A stretch of 64,000 nucleotides of DNA, from the NCBI GenBank assembly GCA_963834945.1, contig CAWIDT010000001.1:248001-312000 (forward strand), written 5' to 3'. This stretch comes from R-RK-3 sp963834945 (GTDB lineage: Bacteria; Pseudomonadota; Alphaproteobacteria; Rhizobiales; Rhodomicrobiaceae). Positions within the stretch are counted from its first letter, which is position 1. Every line of letters starts with the position of its first letter. The translations under genes were made by a program, and so were the position numbers. Shown piece by piece: positions 16,069-26,450 of the stretch. The notes under the pieces are model-generated. The model had not been told where the DNA came from, did no database searches, and saw only the letters and a program-made list of their open reading frames with translations.

Positions 16069-17601
16069 TGGAAATCCGGGCCTCGGAAATCTCGTCGATC
16101 CTAAAGGACCAGATCAAGAATTTCGGCCAGGAAGCGGAAGTTTCCGAGATCGGCCAGGTGCTCTCCATCGGCGACGGCATTGCGCGCGTTTATGGGCTGG
16201 ACAATGTCCAGGCCGGCGAGATGGTCGAATTCCCCAACGGTATCAAGGGCATGGCCCTGAACCTGGAAGTCGACAATGTCGGCATCGTGGTGTTCGGCGA
16301 AAACCGCGATATCAAGGAAGGCGATACGGTCAAGCGCACCGGCTCGATCGTCGAGGTGCCGATCGGCAAGGGCCTGCTGGGCCGGGTGGTCGATGGCCTG
16401 GGCAATCCGATCGACGGCCGCGGCCCGATCGAGGCGACCGAGCGCCGCCGTGTCGATGTGAAGGCGCCGGGCATTCTGCCGCGCAAGTCGGTGCATGAGC
16501 CGATGCAGACCGGCATCAAGGCCATCGACGCACTGATCCCTATCGGGCGGGGCCAGCGCGAGCTGATCATCGGCGACCGGCAGACGGGCAAGACGGCCGT
16601 GGCGCTCGACGCCATCCTCAATCAGAAGTCGATCAATGCCAGCGGCGACGAGAGCCAGAAGCTTTATTGCGTCTATGTCGCCATCGGCCAGAAGCGCTCG
16701 ACGGTGGCGCAATTCGTCAAGGTGCTGGAGGAAAACGGGGCGCTCGACTATTCGATCGTCGTCGCCGCCACGGCATCCGACCCGGCGCCGCTGCAATATC
16801 TGGCGCCGTATGCCGGTTGCGCCATGGGCGAATATTTCCGCGACAACGGCATGCACGCGCTGATCGTCTATGACGATCTGTCGAAGCAGGCGGTGGCCTA
16901 TCGCCAGATGTCATTGCTGCTGCGCCGTCCGCCCGGCCGCGAGGCCTATCCGGGGGACGTGTTCTATGTGCATAGCCGCCTGCTGGAACGCGCCGCTAAG
17001 CTCAATGAAGACCATGGCTCCGGCTCGCTGACGGCGCTGCCGATCGTGGAGACGCAGGCGAACGACGTGTCGGCCTATATCCCGACCAACGTCATTTCGA
17101 TCACCGACGGACAGATCTTCCTGGAAACGGACCTTTTCTATCAGGGCATCCGTCCGGCGGTGAATGTCGGCATCTCGGTTTCGCGCGTCGGCTCGTCGGC
17201 GCAGATCAAAGCGATGAAGCAGGTCGCGGGCTCGCTGAAGGGCGAATTGGCGCAATATCGCGAAATGGCCTCCTTCGCACAGTTCGGCTCCGATCTCGAC
17301 GCCACGACGCAGCGCCTGCTTGCGCGCGGCGCGCGGCTGACCGAGCTGCTGAAGCAGCCGCAATTCTCGCCGCTTAAGATCGAGGAGCAGGTCGTGGTGA
17401 TCTTCTCCGGTACGCGCGGCTATCTCGATAGGGTGCCGGTCGGCGCGATTCAGCAATATCGAGCGCGACTTGCTGGCCTATATGCACGATAGCCATCAGG
17501 GCCTGCTTGACGAGATCCGCACCAGGAAGGCGCTGAGCGAGGACGCGGAGAAGGCGCTGCGCGAGGTGCTCGAAACCTTCACCAAGAATTTTGCCCCATA
17601 G
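16068..17601 (+). CDS. atpA: ATP synthase F1 alpha subunit (one +1 frameshift near the end)
   Basis: About 510 residues when corrected. Walker A GDRQTGKTAVALD, the alpha-type GDGIARVYGLDNVQAGE N-domain and VGISVSRVGSSAQ identify the non-catalytic nucleotide-binding alpha subunit. After AIQQY the frame breaks (TATCGAGCG, about 17460). Removing one base restores ERDLLAYMHDSHQGLLDEIR..FTKNFAP and a stop at 17599-17601, the expected C-terminus. Start overlaps the atpH stop. Confidence 0.96.
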
Positions 17602-17653
17602 TTTGGCCAGGCGCAGTTTGACCGACGACATGACCGGATGGCGAGTTTCTTAA

Positions 17654-18538
17654 ATGCCTAGCTTGAAAGATCTCCGCAATCGCATCGCTTCGGTGAAAGC
17701 GACGCGGAAAATCACCAAGGCCATGCAGATGGTCGCGGCCGCCAAGCTGCGGCGCGCGCAGGAAGCCGCCGTCGCCGCGCGCCCCTATGCCGAGCGCATG
17801 AATGCGGTGCTGGCCAACCTCAACGCGCATCTGACCTCGCTGGAAGGCGCCTCGCCGCTGCTGGTCGGCACCGGCAAGGACGAGGTGCATCTGATCGTCG
17901 TCATGACCGCCGAGCGCGGCCTAGCCGGCGGATTCAACTCCAATGTGGCGCGTCTGGCGCGGCAACGCGTTCGCGACCTGCTGACCCAGGGCAAGCAGGT
18001 GAAGATCCTGTGCGTCGGCCGCAAGGGCGCCGATGTGCTGCGGCGTGAATTCGCCCGGCTGATCGTCGACGTGGTGGATCTGCGCGCGGTCAAGCAGATC
18101 GGCTATGCGCAGGCGCTCGACATCGCCAGGCGCGTGATCCGCATGTTCGACAATGGCGAGTTCGACGTCGCGACGCTGTATTTCTCGCAGTTCCAGAATA
18201 TCGTGACGCAGAAGCCGACGCCTTTGCAGCTCATCCCGGCGCGCTTGCCTGAAGCGGCCAAGATCGACGACAGCCAGCCTCACGCCGACTATGAATTCGA
18301 GCCCGAGGAAGACGAGATCCTGCGCGAACTTCTGCCGCGCAACATCGCGACGCAGATCTACAGCGCGCTCTTGCAGAACGTCGCCGGCTTCTACGCCGCG
18401 CAGATGACCGCCATGGACAATGCGACGCGCAATGCCGGCGATATGATCGATGCGCTGACGCTGAAATATAACCGCAGCCGCCAGGCGATGATCACGAAGG
18501 AGCTGATCGAGATCATTTCGGGCGCGGAGGCGCTTTAA
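17654..18538 (+). CDS. atpG: ATP synthase F1 gamma subunit
   Basis: 294 residues, full length and without frameshift. Forms the rotating central shaft of F1. The family's two end helices are present: SLKDLRNRIASVKATRKITKAMQMVAAAKLRRAQ at the start, and MTAMDNATRNAGDMIDALTLKYNRSRQAMITKELIEIISGAEAL at the end, with the central Rossmann-like domain (TAERGLAGGFNSNV). It lies 52 bases after atpA and 126 before atpD. Confidence 0.97.
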   Translation: MPSLKDLRNRIASVKATRKITKAMQMVAAAKLRRAQEAAVAARPYAERMNAVLANLNAHLTSLEGASPLLVGTGKDEVHLIVVMTAERGLAGGFNSNVARLARQRVRDLLTQGKQVKILCVGRKGADVLRREFARLIVDVVDLRAVKQIGYAQALDIARRVIRMFDNGEFDVATLYFSQFQNIVTQKPTPLQLIPARLPEAAKIDDSQPHADYEFEPEEDEILRELLPRNIATQIYSALLQNVAGFYAAQMTAMDNATRNAGDMIDALTLKYNRSRQAMITKELIEIISGAEAL

Positions 18539-18664
18539 TGCTGAACTGAACGTGTGGCGCCAGAGATCTTGGTCTAGGGGGTGCCGCGATGCTTTATCAT
18601 GTGCCTTGGGAGCGGAACCATCCGATGCCGCCGGACAAGGCCAACAGACGACAGGAAAACTTCG

Positions 18665-20109
18665 ATGGAACTTGAAAAGAGCATTGGCCGCGTTCGCCAG
18701 GTGACCGGCGCCGTCGTGGACGTGCAGTTCAGCGGCCATTTGCCGCGCAATTCTCAACGCGCTCGAAACGCAGAACCAGGGCAACCGGCTGGTGCTGGAA
18801 GTCGCGCAGCATCTGGGCGAGAATACCGTCCGCACCATCGCGATGGACTCAACCGATGGCCTCGTGCGCGGCCAGGAAGTGCTCGATACGGGCGGCGTCA
18901 TCGCCGTGCCGGTCGGCGAGGAAACCCTCGGCCGCATCATGAACGTCATCGGCGAGCCGGTGGACGAGGCGGGGCCGATCAAGAGCAATGAGCGCCGCCC
19001 GATCCACGCGCCCGCGCCGTCCTTCGTCGAACAATCGACGGAAGCGGAAATTCTGGTGACCGGCATCAAGGTCATCGATCTGCTCGCCCCTTACGCCAAG
19101 GGCGGCAAGGTGGGCCTGTTCGGCGGCGCCGGCGTCGGCAAGACGGTGCTGATCCAGGAGCTGATCAACAACATCGCCAAGGCGCATGGCGGCTATTCGG
19201 TGTTCGCCGGCGTGGGCGAGCGCACCCGCGAGGGCAACGACCTCTATCACGAGATGATCGAGTCCAAGGTCAACATCGACCCGAAGGCAAACGGCGGCTC
19301 GACCAAAGGCTCGAAATGCGCGCTGATCTTCGGCCAGATGAACGAGCCGCCCGGCGCCCGCGCCCGCGTCGGCCTGTCCGGCCTCGCCGTCGCGGAATAT
19401 TTCCGCGACCAGGGCCAGGACGTGCTGCTGTTCGTCGACAACATCTTCCGCTTTACGCAGGCCGGCTCGGAAGTGTCGGCGCTGCTCGGCCGTATCCCGT
19501 CCGCCGTGGGCTATCAGCCGACGCTGGGCACCGATATGGGCGAATTGCAGGAGCGCATCACCTCGACCGACAAGGGCTCGATCACCTCGGTGCAGGCCGT
19601 TTACGTGCCCGCCGACGATCTGACCGACCCGGCGCCGGCCTCGACCTTCGCGCATCTGGACTCGACCACCACGCTGTCGCGCTCCATCGCCGAAAAAGGC
19701 ATCTACCCGGCCGTCGATCCGCTCGACTCGACCAGCCGCATTCTCGATCCGCGCATCGTGGGCGAGGAGCATTACGCGGTCGCCCGCCAGGTGCAGTCGA
19801 TCCTGCAGAAATACAAGTCGCTGCAGGACATCATCGCCATTCTCGGCATGGACGAGCTGTCCGAGGACGACAAGCTTGTCGTGGCGCGCGCCCGCAAGAT
19901 CGAGCGCTTCCTGTCGCAGCCTTTCTACGTCGCGCGAGGTGTTCACCGGCAAGGCCGGCGTGCTGGTCGATGTCGCCGATACGGTGAAGGGTTTCAAGGG
20001 CCTCGCCAATGGCGATTACGACCATCTGCCGGAGCAGGCTTTCTACATGGTCGGCACAATCGAGGAGGCCATGAAGAAGGCCGAGGACCTGGCGGCGGAA
20101 GCAGCGTAA
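18665..20109 (+). CDS. atpD: ATP synthase F1 beta subunit (two +1 frameshifts)
   Basis: About 480 residues when corrected. Catalytic subunit: Walker A GGAGVGKTVLI, GERTREGNDLYHEM, and DNIFRFTQAGSEVSALLGR..SAVGYQPTL are all present. The start ATG at 18665 follows AGGAAA. Extra bases at about 18752 (TTGCCGCGCAATT, expected CCGGCA) and about 19936 (GTCGCGCGAGGTG, expected GCGGAG) split it into three frames. The true C-terminus is VFTGKAGVLVDVADTVKGFKG...EDLAAEAA. Both errors turn GG into GCG. As sequenced, the middle frame runs on into atpC, but this is an artefact of the second shift. Confidence 0.96.
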
Positions 20110-20123
20110 GGGGCAAGCCGGCG

Positions 20124-20534
20124 ATGGCCGAAACTTTCAAATTCGAACTGGTCTCGCCCGAGCGGATGCTGGTGTCCGCCGATGTGGGCGAGGTGCTGGT
20201 GCCCGGCTCCGAGGGCGACTTCACGGTATTGCCCCGGCATGCCCCGGTGATCGCGATGCTGCGGCCGGGCATTCTGCGCATCCCCGGCATGGACGGCAGG
20301 CTGAACGAGATCTATGTGCGCGGCGGCCTCGCCGATGTCGGCCCGGACAGGCTCATCGTGCTTGCAGAGCGGGCCGTCCCACTCGGGGAGGTCAACCGCG
20401 CGTTCCTGGAGCAGGAGATCAGCGAGGCAGAACTCGCGCTTGCCGATGCTGCCGACGAGGACACCAAACGCATGGCCGACGACACGCTTGAGCGTCTCCG
20501 CAGCTTGAGCGATACGCTCAATCTGGCGGCTTAG
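20124..20534 (+). CDS. atpC: ATP synthase F1 epsilon subunit
   Basis: 136 residues. The N-terminal beta-sandwich is recognisable (FKFELVSPERMLVSADVGEVLVPGSEGDFTVLPRHAPVIAML), followed by a two-helix C-terminal region (AFLEQEISEAELALADA...ERLRSLSDTL). Epsilon couples rotation and can inhibit ATP hydrolysis. Last gene of the operon, 14 bases after the corrected atpD stop. Confidence 0.95.
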   Translation: MAETFKFELVSPERMLVSADVGEVLVPGSEGDFTVLPRHAPVIAMLRPGILRIPGMDGRLNEIYVRGGLADVGPDRLIVLAERAVPLGEVNRAFLEQEISEAELALADAADEDTKRMADDTLERLRSLSDTLNLAA

Positions 20535-20636
20535 GTCGATCATCGCCTGTCCGGCGACGCAGGCCAAGGTCGGTTCAGGTTGAAACGTCTATCGCCCCAA
20601 CCACCGATCCATATGCGCTAACATGGCTGCCTGGCT

Positions 20637-20757
20637 TCACCTCTCCCACTGGGAGAGGTCGGCGCTGGAAGCGCCGGGTGAGGGGAGGCAACGCTTTCTT
20701 TGAGACTCTACACCCCTCACCCCGACCCTCTCCCCACGGGGAGAGGGGGATTCGCTA
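20637..20757. repeat. Dispersed repeat, family D, copy 1
   Basis: Two CTCTCCC..GGGAGAG palindromic halves around a spacer: CCTCTCCCACTGGGAGAGG, then GGTGAGGGGAGG, then CCCCTCACCCCGACCCTCTC. A similar unit is at 34396-34513. It fills much of the 480-base gap between atpC and the DUF465 gene; no gene is seen in the rest. Confidence 0.75.
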
Positions 20758-21017
20758 CGCTTCGTCCGGGGCGACAGAATCCCGGGCCGCTCGCACTTAA
20801 ATGATCGCGCTCCATCGGTGCGGGAAGCGGGGTAGCGGTTTCCTTGCGCCGGCTCAATGGCTCTCCTTTGACGTCCACAGGACTGCAACTTAATGTTGCA
20901 ATAAATTTCACACAATCTAAACTAGCAATACCACTAAGCGCTTAACCTATTAGACTTTGGTGCTGCGCTCTGGCATCATGTGTGCCCTTAGACGGAGAAG
21001 AGAAACGGAGGTTCATT

Positions 21018-21200
21018 ATGGCGCTTGACGCTCATGTTGACGAGCTGTCCGGAAAACATCGTGCATTAGACAGGCAAATTCAGGAGGAAACCGCTAAACC
21101 ATCCTCTGACAGCTTGCGAATAGCCGAACTGAAACGTCAAAAGCTCATCCTCAAAGACCGTATGACCCGGCTGCGAACGCAGCAAATGAGCCCACATTAA
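21018..21200 (+). CDS. YdcH-like DUF465 small protein
   Basis: 60 residues from an ATG preceded by ACGGAGG. It is fully helical and charged, with the family pattern HVDELSGKHRALDRQIQEE...LRIAELKRQKLILKDRM.RLR, typical of DUF465. These short coiled-coil proteins are widespread in alphaproteobacteria and have no firmly established function. Stand-alone, flanked by non-coding DNA on both sides. Confidence 0.85.
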   Translation: MALDAHVDELSGKHRALDRQIQEETAKPSSDSLRIAELKRQKLILKDRMTRLRTQQMSPH

Positions 21201-21540
21201 AGCTCACCTCCCAGTATACTCGTAGCCATCGCGCCGAGGGTCTCATCGCCCCCGGCGTAGGGCCAGCGAGAAGTGTGTTAAAACCCTCACATCGATCATC
21301 GCGGCTTCGGGCTTGCATTGGTTGCGCGCTTGCTGCGCCTTGCTCAATCGTCTAGAAACCGTGTCAGACGGAGGAGCTGCGCCTCGACGAGGAGCGCGCA
21401 GCTTTTCCGTATTCCGCAGGCGCCCGCATGGTGTCGACCGGTTTCAACCGTCTACATCAGCAGCAGGCCCCGATGCGATCGGCAGATGTTCGCGGGGGGC
21501 GCCATTGGACGCCGCGCATCGCGGCAAAACGGACAAGCCC
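21201..21540. other. Intergenic region before hisS
   Basis: About 340 bases with no gene I can support. The hisS frame is open through part of it, but that stretch has no family similarity and hisS is best started at the ATG at 21541. The promoter of the hisS-hisZ-hisG set should lie here. Confidence 0.4.
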
Positions 21541-23165
21541 ATGAGCGGCAGGAAGCCGGATAAGCGGCCCGAGGCGCGGCTCCCCAAGGGGATGCGCGAC
21601 ATCGAGGCGCCCGAGATGAGGGCGATGGAGCGGATGCTCGCCACCATCCGCCGCGTCTATGAATCCTATGGCTTCGAGCCGCTCGACACGCCCGCCTTCG
21701 AATATACCGACGCGCTCGGCAAGTTTCTGCCCGACCAGGACCGGCCGAATGAGGGCGTGTTCTCCTTCCAGGACGAGGACGAGCAATGGCTGTCGCTGCG
21801 CTATGACCTGACCGCGCCGCTCGCCCGCTATGTCGCGCAGAATTATGACGGGCTGCCAAAACCGTTCCGCCGCTATCAGGTGGGGCCGGTCTGGCGCAAT
21901 GAGAAGCCGGGGCCGGGCCGCTTCCGCCAGTTCACCCAGTTCGACGCGGATACGGTGGGCACGGAGAATGTCGCCGCCGATGCGGAGTTGTGCATGCTGG
22001 CGGCGGATACGCTGGAGGCGTTGGGGATCAAGCGCGGCGACTACGTCGATCAAGGTGAGCAGCCGGAAGTTTTTGGACGGTGTCATGGACTCCGCACAGG
22101 TCCCAGAGGAAAGACGCGCATCGGCGTTCTTCGTGCCTTGGATAAATACGATAGGTTGGGCGAAGACGGCGTACGCAGCTTCCTAGGAAAGGGCCGCAAG
22201 GATGAGAGCGGCGACTTCACGAAAGGCGCCGGGTTGGACGACGACCAAATCGACGCATCTGATGAATGTGTTCGAGCTGAACCTGCAAAGCGAAGGCGAT
22301 AGAAAACTGATTGCCGACGCGGAGCGAGAAGATGCAAGCTTTATTTACGTCGAGCGTGACCCGCAAAGCGGAAGGATGATGCGCGAAGTAGTGTCCGAAT
22401 TTCGCGCGGGTGCGCTCCCAATCGACAATCACGAGACGATTAAGGTCCTCGGGTCATGGTTCAAATCACCCAAGGTCGAAGACGCCCTCAATGAGCTCGC
22501 CAAGGTCGCCGACTTCGCTAAGGCTGCCGGTTATGGTTCGCGGCGAATTCGGATCGATCCCTCCGTTGTGCGTGGCCTTGAATACTACACCGGCCCAGTG
22601 CTCGAAGCAGAACTCACCTTCGAGGCCCGCAATGAAGATGGCCAGTTGTCGCGCTTTGGCTCGGTCGGCGGCGGCGGGCGCTATGACGGGCTCGTGTCGC
22701 GCTTCAAGGGCGCGAAAATTCCGGCGACAGGGTTTTCCATCGGCGTTTCGCGCCTTTACGCCGCACTGCAAGCTCTCGGCAAACTCGGCGCCGACGCCGT
22801 TTCCGGCCCGGTCGTCGTCCTCGCAATGGATAAGGACCGCGTCGGCGACTTCAACCGCATGGCCCGCACCTTGCGCGAGGCGGGCATCCGCGCCGAGATG
22901 TATCTGGGCACATCAGGCATGAAGGCGCAGATGAAATATGCCGACCGGCGCGGCGCGCCTTGCGTCGTCATCCAGGGCGGCGACGAGCTGGCGCGCTGGC
23001 GAGGTCACCATCAAGGACCTGATCGAGGGCGAGCGGCTCTCCGGCGAGATCGCCGACAACCAGGCCTGGCGCGAAGGCCGCCCGGCGCAGTTCTCCGTCC
23101 CGGAAAGCGAACTGGTCGAGGCGGTGCGCTCCGTGCTCGCCCGGCACGGCAAGGCCGCGAGCTGA
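21541..23165 (+). CDS. hisS: Histidyl-tRNA synthetase (several frameshifts)
   Basis: Charges tRNA-His. Class II core: LPKGMRDIEAPEMRAMERML, motif 2 VGPVWRNEKPGPGRFRQFTQFDADTVG, the HisA signature VVRGLEYYTGPV, motif 3 GGGGRYDGLVSRF..FSIGVSRL, and the anticodon domain (LREAGIRAEMYLG...KYADRRGAPCVVIQGGDELA). Corrections: an extra base at about 22050 (GTCGATC), two between about 22085 and 22120, one at about 22250 (GACGCAT), one at about 22996. After the last, EVTIKDLIEGERLSGEI follows to the stop. The middle (about 22080-22600) has lower GC than its flanks. Ends 4 bases before hisZ. Confidence 0.9.
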
Positions 23166-23168
23166 GCC

Positions 23169-24344
23169 ATGACGGCGGAATCGGCGGCGCGCTTCGAGGC
23201 GCTCGAAGACCAGGCAGGGCAGATCATGGGCGTTTTCGCCCGTGCCGGTTACGAGCGCGTGGCGCCGGCCTTCATCCAGCCCGCCGAGATTTTCCTCGAC
23301 CGGATCGGCGAGGCGCTGCGCAACCGCACCTATGTCTTCACCGACCCGGAAGGCCAGGAATTGTGCCTGCGCCCCGATCTCACAATACCCGCCGCGCGCA
23401 TCTATATGGAGCGCAATCCGCAATCCGAGCCCCAAGCGCGCTATTGCTATAACGGACCGGCCTTTCGCTATCAGCCCGGCGAGCCCGACGCGCTGCGTCC
23501 GCGAGAATTTCGCCAGGCGGGGCTGGAGAATTTCGGCAGCGCCGATCGCGAGCAGGCCGATGCCGAGGTGCTGGCGCTGATTATGGAGGCGATCCGGCTG
23601 GCCGATTTGCGCGGCTTCGAGATCCGCTGCGGCGACCTCAGCCTCTTCCGTGCGCTACTCGGCGCCTTGCCCATTCCCGAGCGCTGGCGGCACCGGCTGC
23701 TGCATGGCTTCTGGCGGCAGGAAAGCTTTCGCCGGGCGCTGCACCAGCTCGCCGAACCCGCCGCGCCTTTGGCCGACAAGGAGGTCGCGGCGCTGGCCGC
23801 TTCGCTCGATCCGGCCGACCGGCTGGGTGCCGAGCAGGATGTCGCCGCCTTCATCGAGGCCCGCGGCATCTCCTTCCTCGGCGCCCGCAATCTCGGCGAA
23901 ATCACCGAGCGGCTGCTTGCCGACGCCGCCGATATGCGCGAGCAGCCCCTGCCGGGCAAGCTGGTCGCGCTGGTGGAGACGTATCTGACGATCTCGGGCA
24001 CGCCGGACGCAGCCGTCGCCGCCATCGCCACCCTCACCGCCAAGGCGGGCATCGACCTGTCCGGCCCGCTGGAGGCCTGCCGCCGCCGCGATACGCTGTT
24101 GCGCGAGGCCGGCATCCCGCCCGGCTCGATGCTGTTCGACGCCGATTTCGGCCGCCAGTTCGAATATTATTCCGGCTTCGTGTTTCAGGTCGAATTGCCG
24201 GGGCGCGGCATCGCCGGGCAGATCGCAGGCGGCGGACGCTATGACGGGCTGCTCGCCTCGATCGGCGCGGAACGGGACGCGCCCTGCGTCGGCTCGGCAA
24301 TCCACACGGAGCGGCTGCTTGCCGCGCGAGGTGGCGGGCGATGA
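23169..24344 (+). CDS. hisZ: ATP phosphoribosyltransferase regulatory subunit
   Basis: 391 residues, a HisRS paralogue lacking the anticodon domain. It has LCLRPDLTIPAARIYM, YNGPAFRYQPGEPDALRPREFRQAGLENFG (motif 2-like) and FGRQFEYYSGFVFQVE plus GGGRYDGLL (motif 3-like). HisZ pairs with the short HisG to form the active first enzyme of histidine biosynthesis and carries its feedback control. It overlaps hisG by four bases (ATGA), which implies translational coupling. Confidence 0.95.
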   Translation: MTAESAARFEALEDQAGQIMGVFARAGYERVAPAFIQPAEIFLDRIGEALRNRTYVFTDPEGQELCLRPDLTIPAARIYMERNPQSEPQARYCYNGPAFRYQPGEPDALRPREFRQAGLENFGSADREQADAEVLALIMEAIRLADLRGFEIRCGDLSLFRALLGALPIPERWRHRLLHGFWRQESFRRALHQLAEPAAPLADKEVAALAASLDPADRLGAEQDVAAFIEARGISFLGARNLGEITERLLADAADMREQPLPGKLVALVETYLTISGTPDAAVAAIATLTAKAGIDLSGPLEACRRRDTLLREAGIPPGSMLFDADFGRQFEYYSGFVFQVELPGRGIAGQIAGGGRYDGLLASIGAERDAPCVGSAIHTERLLAARGGGR

Positions 24345-25042
24345 ACGGAGAGACGCTCATTCTCGGTATTCCGTCAAAGGGCCGTCTGATGGAGCAGACG
24401 GTGGAGCATTTCGCCGGGCTCGACCTGCGGTTCGTGAAGAACGGCCATGAGCGTGGCTATCGCGGCGCAATCGAAGGGCTGCTCGAGGTCGAGATCGCCT
24501 ATCTGTCGGCGTCGGAAATCGCCCGGCATCTGCAGCTCGGACACATCCATATGGGGGTGACGGGCGAGGATCTGGTGCGCGAACACATTCCCGACGCGGA
24601 CGCGCGCTGCGATTTCGTCGCGCGGCTCGGCTTCGGGCGCGCGGATGTGGTGGTCGCGGTGCCGGAATGCTGGATCGATGTGGGAACGGTCGCCGATCTG
24701 GAAGACGCGGCGTCCTTCTTCCACCGTGAGCACCGGAGGCACCTGCGCGGCGCCACCAAATATATGAACTTGGCACGCCGCTTCTTCACCGAGCACGGGC
24801 TGATGAGCTACCGGCTGGTCGAGAGCCTGGGCGCGACCGAAGGCACACCCGCCGCCCAGACCGCCGAATTCATCGTCGACATCACGACGACCGGCACAAC
24901 GCTGAGGGCCAACCACCTGAAGGTGCTGCGCGACGGGGTGATTCTCCGGTCGGAAGCCTGCCTGATATCGTCGCGCGCGGCGCCGTGGTCGCCGGCCATG
25001 CGCGGCGTGGAAGCGAAGATCAAGCAGCGGCTTGCGGGTTGA
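24341..25042 (+). CDS. hisG: ATP phosphoribosyltransferase, short form
   Basis: 233 residues. Converts ATP + PRPP to phosphoribosyl-ATP. Short-form HisG lacks the C-terminal regulatory domain and requires HisZ, which is the overlapping upstream gene. Visible: LILGIPSKGRLMEQT at the N-terminus, YLSASEIARHLQLGHIHMGVTGEDLV, ATKYMNLARRFF, and the PRPP-binding-type VDITTTGTTLRAN loop. Confidence 0.96.
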   Translation: MNGETLILGIPSKGRLMEQTVEHFAGLDLRFVKNGHERGYRGAIEGLLEVEIAYLSASEIARHLQLGHIHMGVTGEDLVREHIPDADARCDFVARLGFGRADVVVAVPECWIDVGTVADLEDAASFFHREHRRHLRGATKYMNLARRFFTEHGLMSYRLVESLGATEGTPAAQTAEFIVDITTTGTTLRANHLKVLRDGVILRSEACLISSRAAPWSPAMRGVEAKIKQRLAG

Positions 25043-25121
25043 CATATTCGCTGCGGGTGTTCGCGGCTTCCCCTCGCCCGGCTCGGCTTCGCCAATCCGC
25101 CCTCTCCCCGCTCGTGAGCCT

Positions 25122-25277
25122 AGCGCATGATCAGATCAGATGGAGGCAGCCGGGCCTATCTCTCCCGAAATCCCCGTGAAAACGGGGATCCAGTAAGCCA
25201 TTGAACCACCGATTGATACTGGATCCCCTGCGTGGGGATTTCGAAAAGGCGTCTCCGTCAAAGATGATTTCGCTCTA
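25122..25277. repeat. Dispersed repeat, family C, copy 2
   Basis: Highly similar to 5951-6107: a shared CAGCCGGGCCTATCTCTC block, the GTGAAAACGGGGATCCAGTA core and the GGGGATTTCGAAAAGG second arm. It sits between hisG and the convergent SDR gene and is followed by a short local duplication of AAGGCGAACGA (about 25279-25315). No gene in 25043-25404. Confidence 0.85.
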
Positions 25278-25404
25278 AAAGGCGAACGATAGGCGTTGTC
25301 GTGAGCCTTTAAGGCGAACGACAAGCTTTCGCCTTCGGGAGAGGGAGCACGAGAACGCGCCGCTCCGCCGCTTGCCCCTCACCTCCGGGAGCAAGAAAGG
25401 CAGG

Positions 25405-26196
25405 CTATTCGCCATCGACCGGCACGGTGTAGTTCAAGGGCAGCCGGCCGCCATCGGCGTAGATCGTCTGGCCGGTGATGTAGCTGGCGGCGTCGCTCGC
25501 CAGGAACAGCGCCACCGCCGCGATTTCTTCGGTTTCGCCCAGCCTCCGCAACGGCGTGCGCGACAGGATGCGCCGCCTTATGCCGTCATCCGCCATCACC
25601 TGCGCCAGCATCGCGGTGTTGATGCTGCCCGGACCGATGGCGTTGACCCGGATGCCATATTGCGCCAGGGACAGCGCCATGGCCTTGGTGAGCTGCGAAA
25701 TCCCGCCCTTGGAGATGGAATAGGCGACGTGGTCCGGCAGCGCGAAGACGGCGTTGACCGACGACAGGTTCACCACGCATCCCGGCGTGCCGCCGGCCTT
25801 CGCCTGCTGCACCATCTGCCGCGCCGCCGCCTGGCCGGCCAGAAACGCACCGCGCAGATTGACGCGCAGCACGCGGTCGAATTCGTCCGGCGCCAGATCG
25901 AGGAAATCGGCGCTGTCGAGCACGGCGGCATTGTTGACGAGCACGTCGATCGAGCCGCCGAAATCCAGCGCAGCCGCGATCAGGGCCGCGACATCGCCCT
26001 CGGCACCGACATCGCAGCGCACGAAGCGCGCCTTCAGCCCGGACTGCGTCAATTCGGCGGCGGCCGCCGTGCCGGCCTGCTCGTCCAGTTCGGCGAGGAT
26101 CGTCGCCGCCCCGGCTTCGGCGAATTTCAGCGCGATGGTGCGGCCGATCCCGTTGCCCGCCCCGGTTACGATCACGGTCTTTCCAGCAAAGGACAT
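25405..26196 (-). CDS. SDR-family oxidoreductase
   Basis: 263 residues, a classical short-chain dehydrogenase: cofactor loop TGAGNGIG, NNAA, catalytic Ser (NLSSVNAVF) with Tyr and Lys in AYSISKGG, and a C-terminal GQTIYADGG. It resembles glucose 1-dehydrogenase or 3-oxoacyl-reductase-like SDRs. Asp at the end of beta-2 is not obvious, so NAD versus NADP cannot be called. Transcribed convergently to hisG and divergently from pgsA; the 250-base gap on the pgsA side holds both promoters and no gene. Confidence 0.88.
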   Translation of the reverse strand: MSFAGKTVIVTGAGNGIGRTIALKFAEAGAATILAELDEQAGTAAAAELTQSGLKARFVRCDVGAEGDVAALIAAALDFGGSIDVLVNNAAVLDSADFLDLAPDEFDRVLRVNLRGAFLAGQAAARQMVQQAKAGGTPGCVVNLSSVNAVFALPDHVAYSISKGGISQLTKAMALSLAQYGIRVNAIGPGSINTAMLAQVMADDGIRRRILSRTPLRRLGETEEIAAVALFLASDAASYITGQTIYADGGRLPLNYTVPVDGE

Positions 26197-26450
26197 GGAT
26201 GGTGTTCCCTTGATATGTTTCGCAAGGCCAGAGGAGTGAATTGGAGCTCGGCCCTAATTCGTTCGTTGTCGCATATTCCGGGCGCAACCGGCATCAATCC
26301 CGGCCTTCACGGGAACATGCTTTGCTGGAAAATGCTTGTCTCATGACTCGAAGTGCCAACCCTCCATCGGACAAGCGGCCAGCGGCCAACGCTCGATCTC
26401 GTGATCTCGCGGACGTTGACGCGAAAGGCAAGGAGTGATGTGGTGCGCGC

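Noticed and set aside
6129..20109. Programmed +1 ribosomal frameshifting in atp, priA and ppdK genes
   Set aside because: Sites share no slippery codon or stimulatory element, several occur within single genes, and many are homopolymer gains. Sequencing error explains them better.
18792..20534. Apparent AtpD-AtpC fusion protein
   Set aside because: Caused by the second extra base in atpD at about 19936. The correct frame restores the canonical AtpD C-terminus and a separate atpC ATG.
25279..25320. Short AAGGCGAACGA duplication as a CRISPR-like or operator array
   Set aside because: Only two copies, unequal spacing, next to a family C repeat; probably a repeat-edge duplication.
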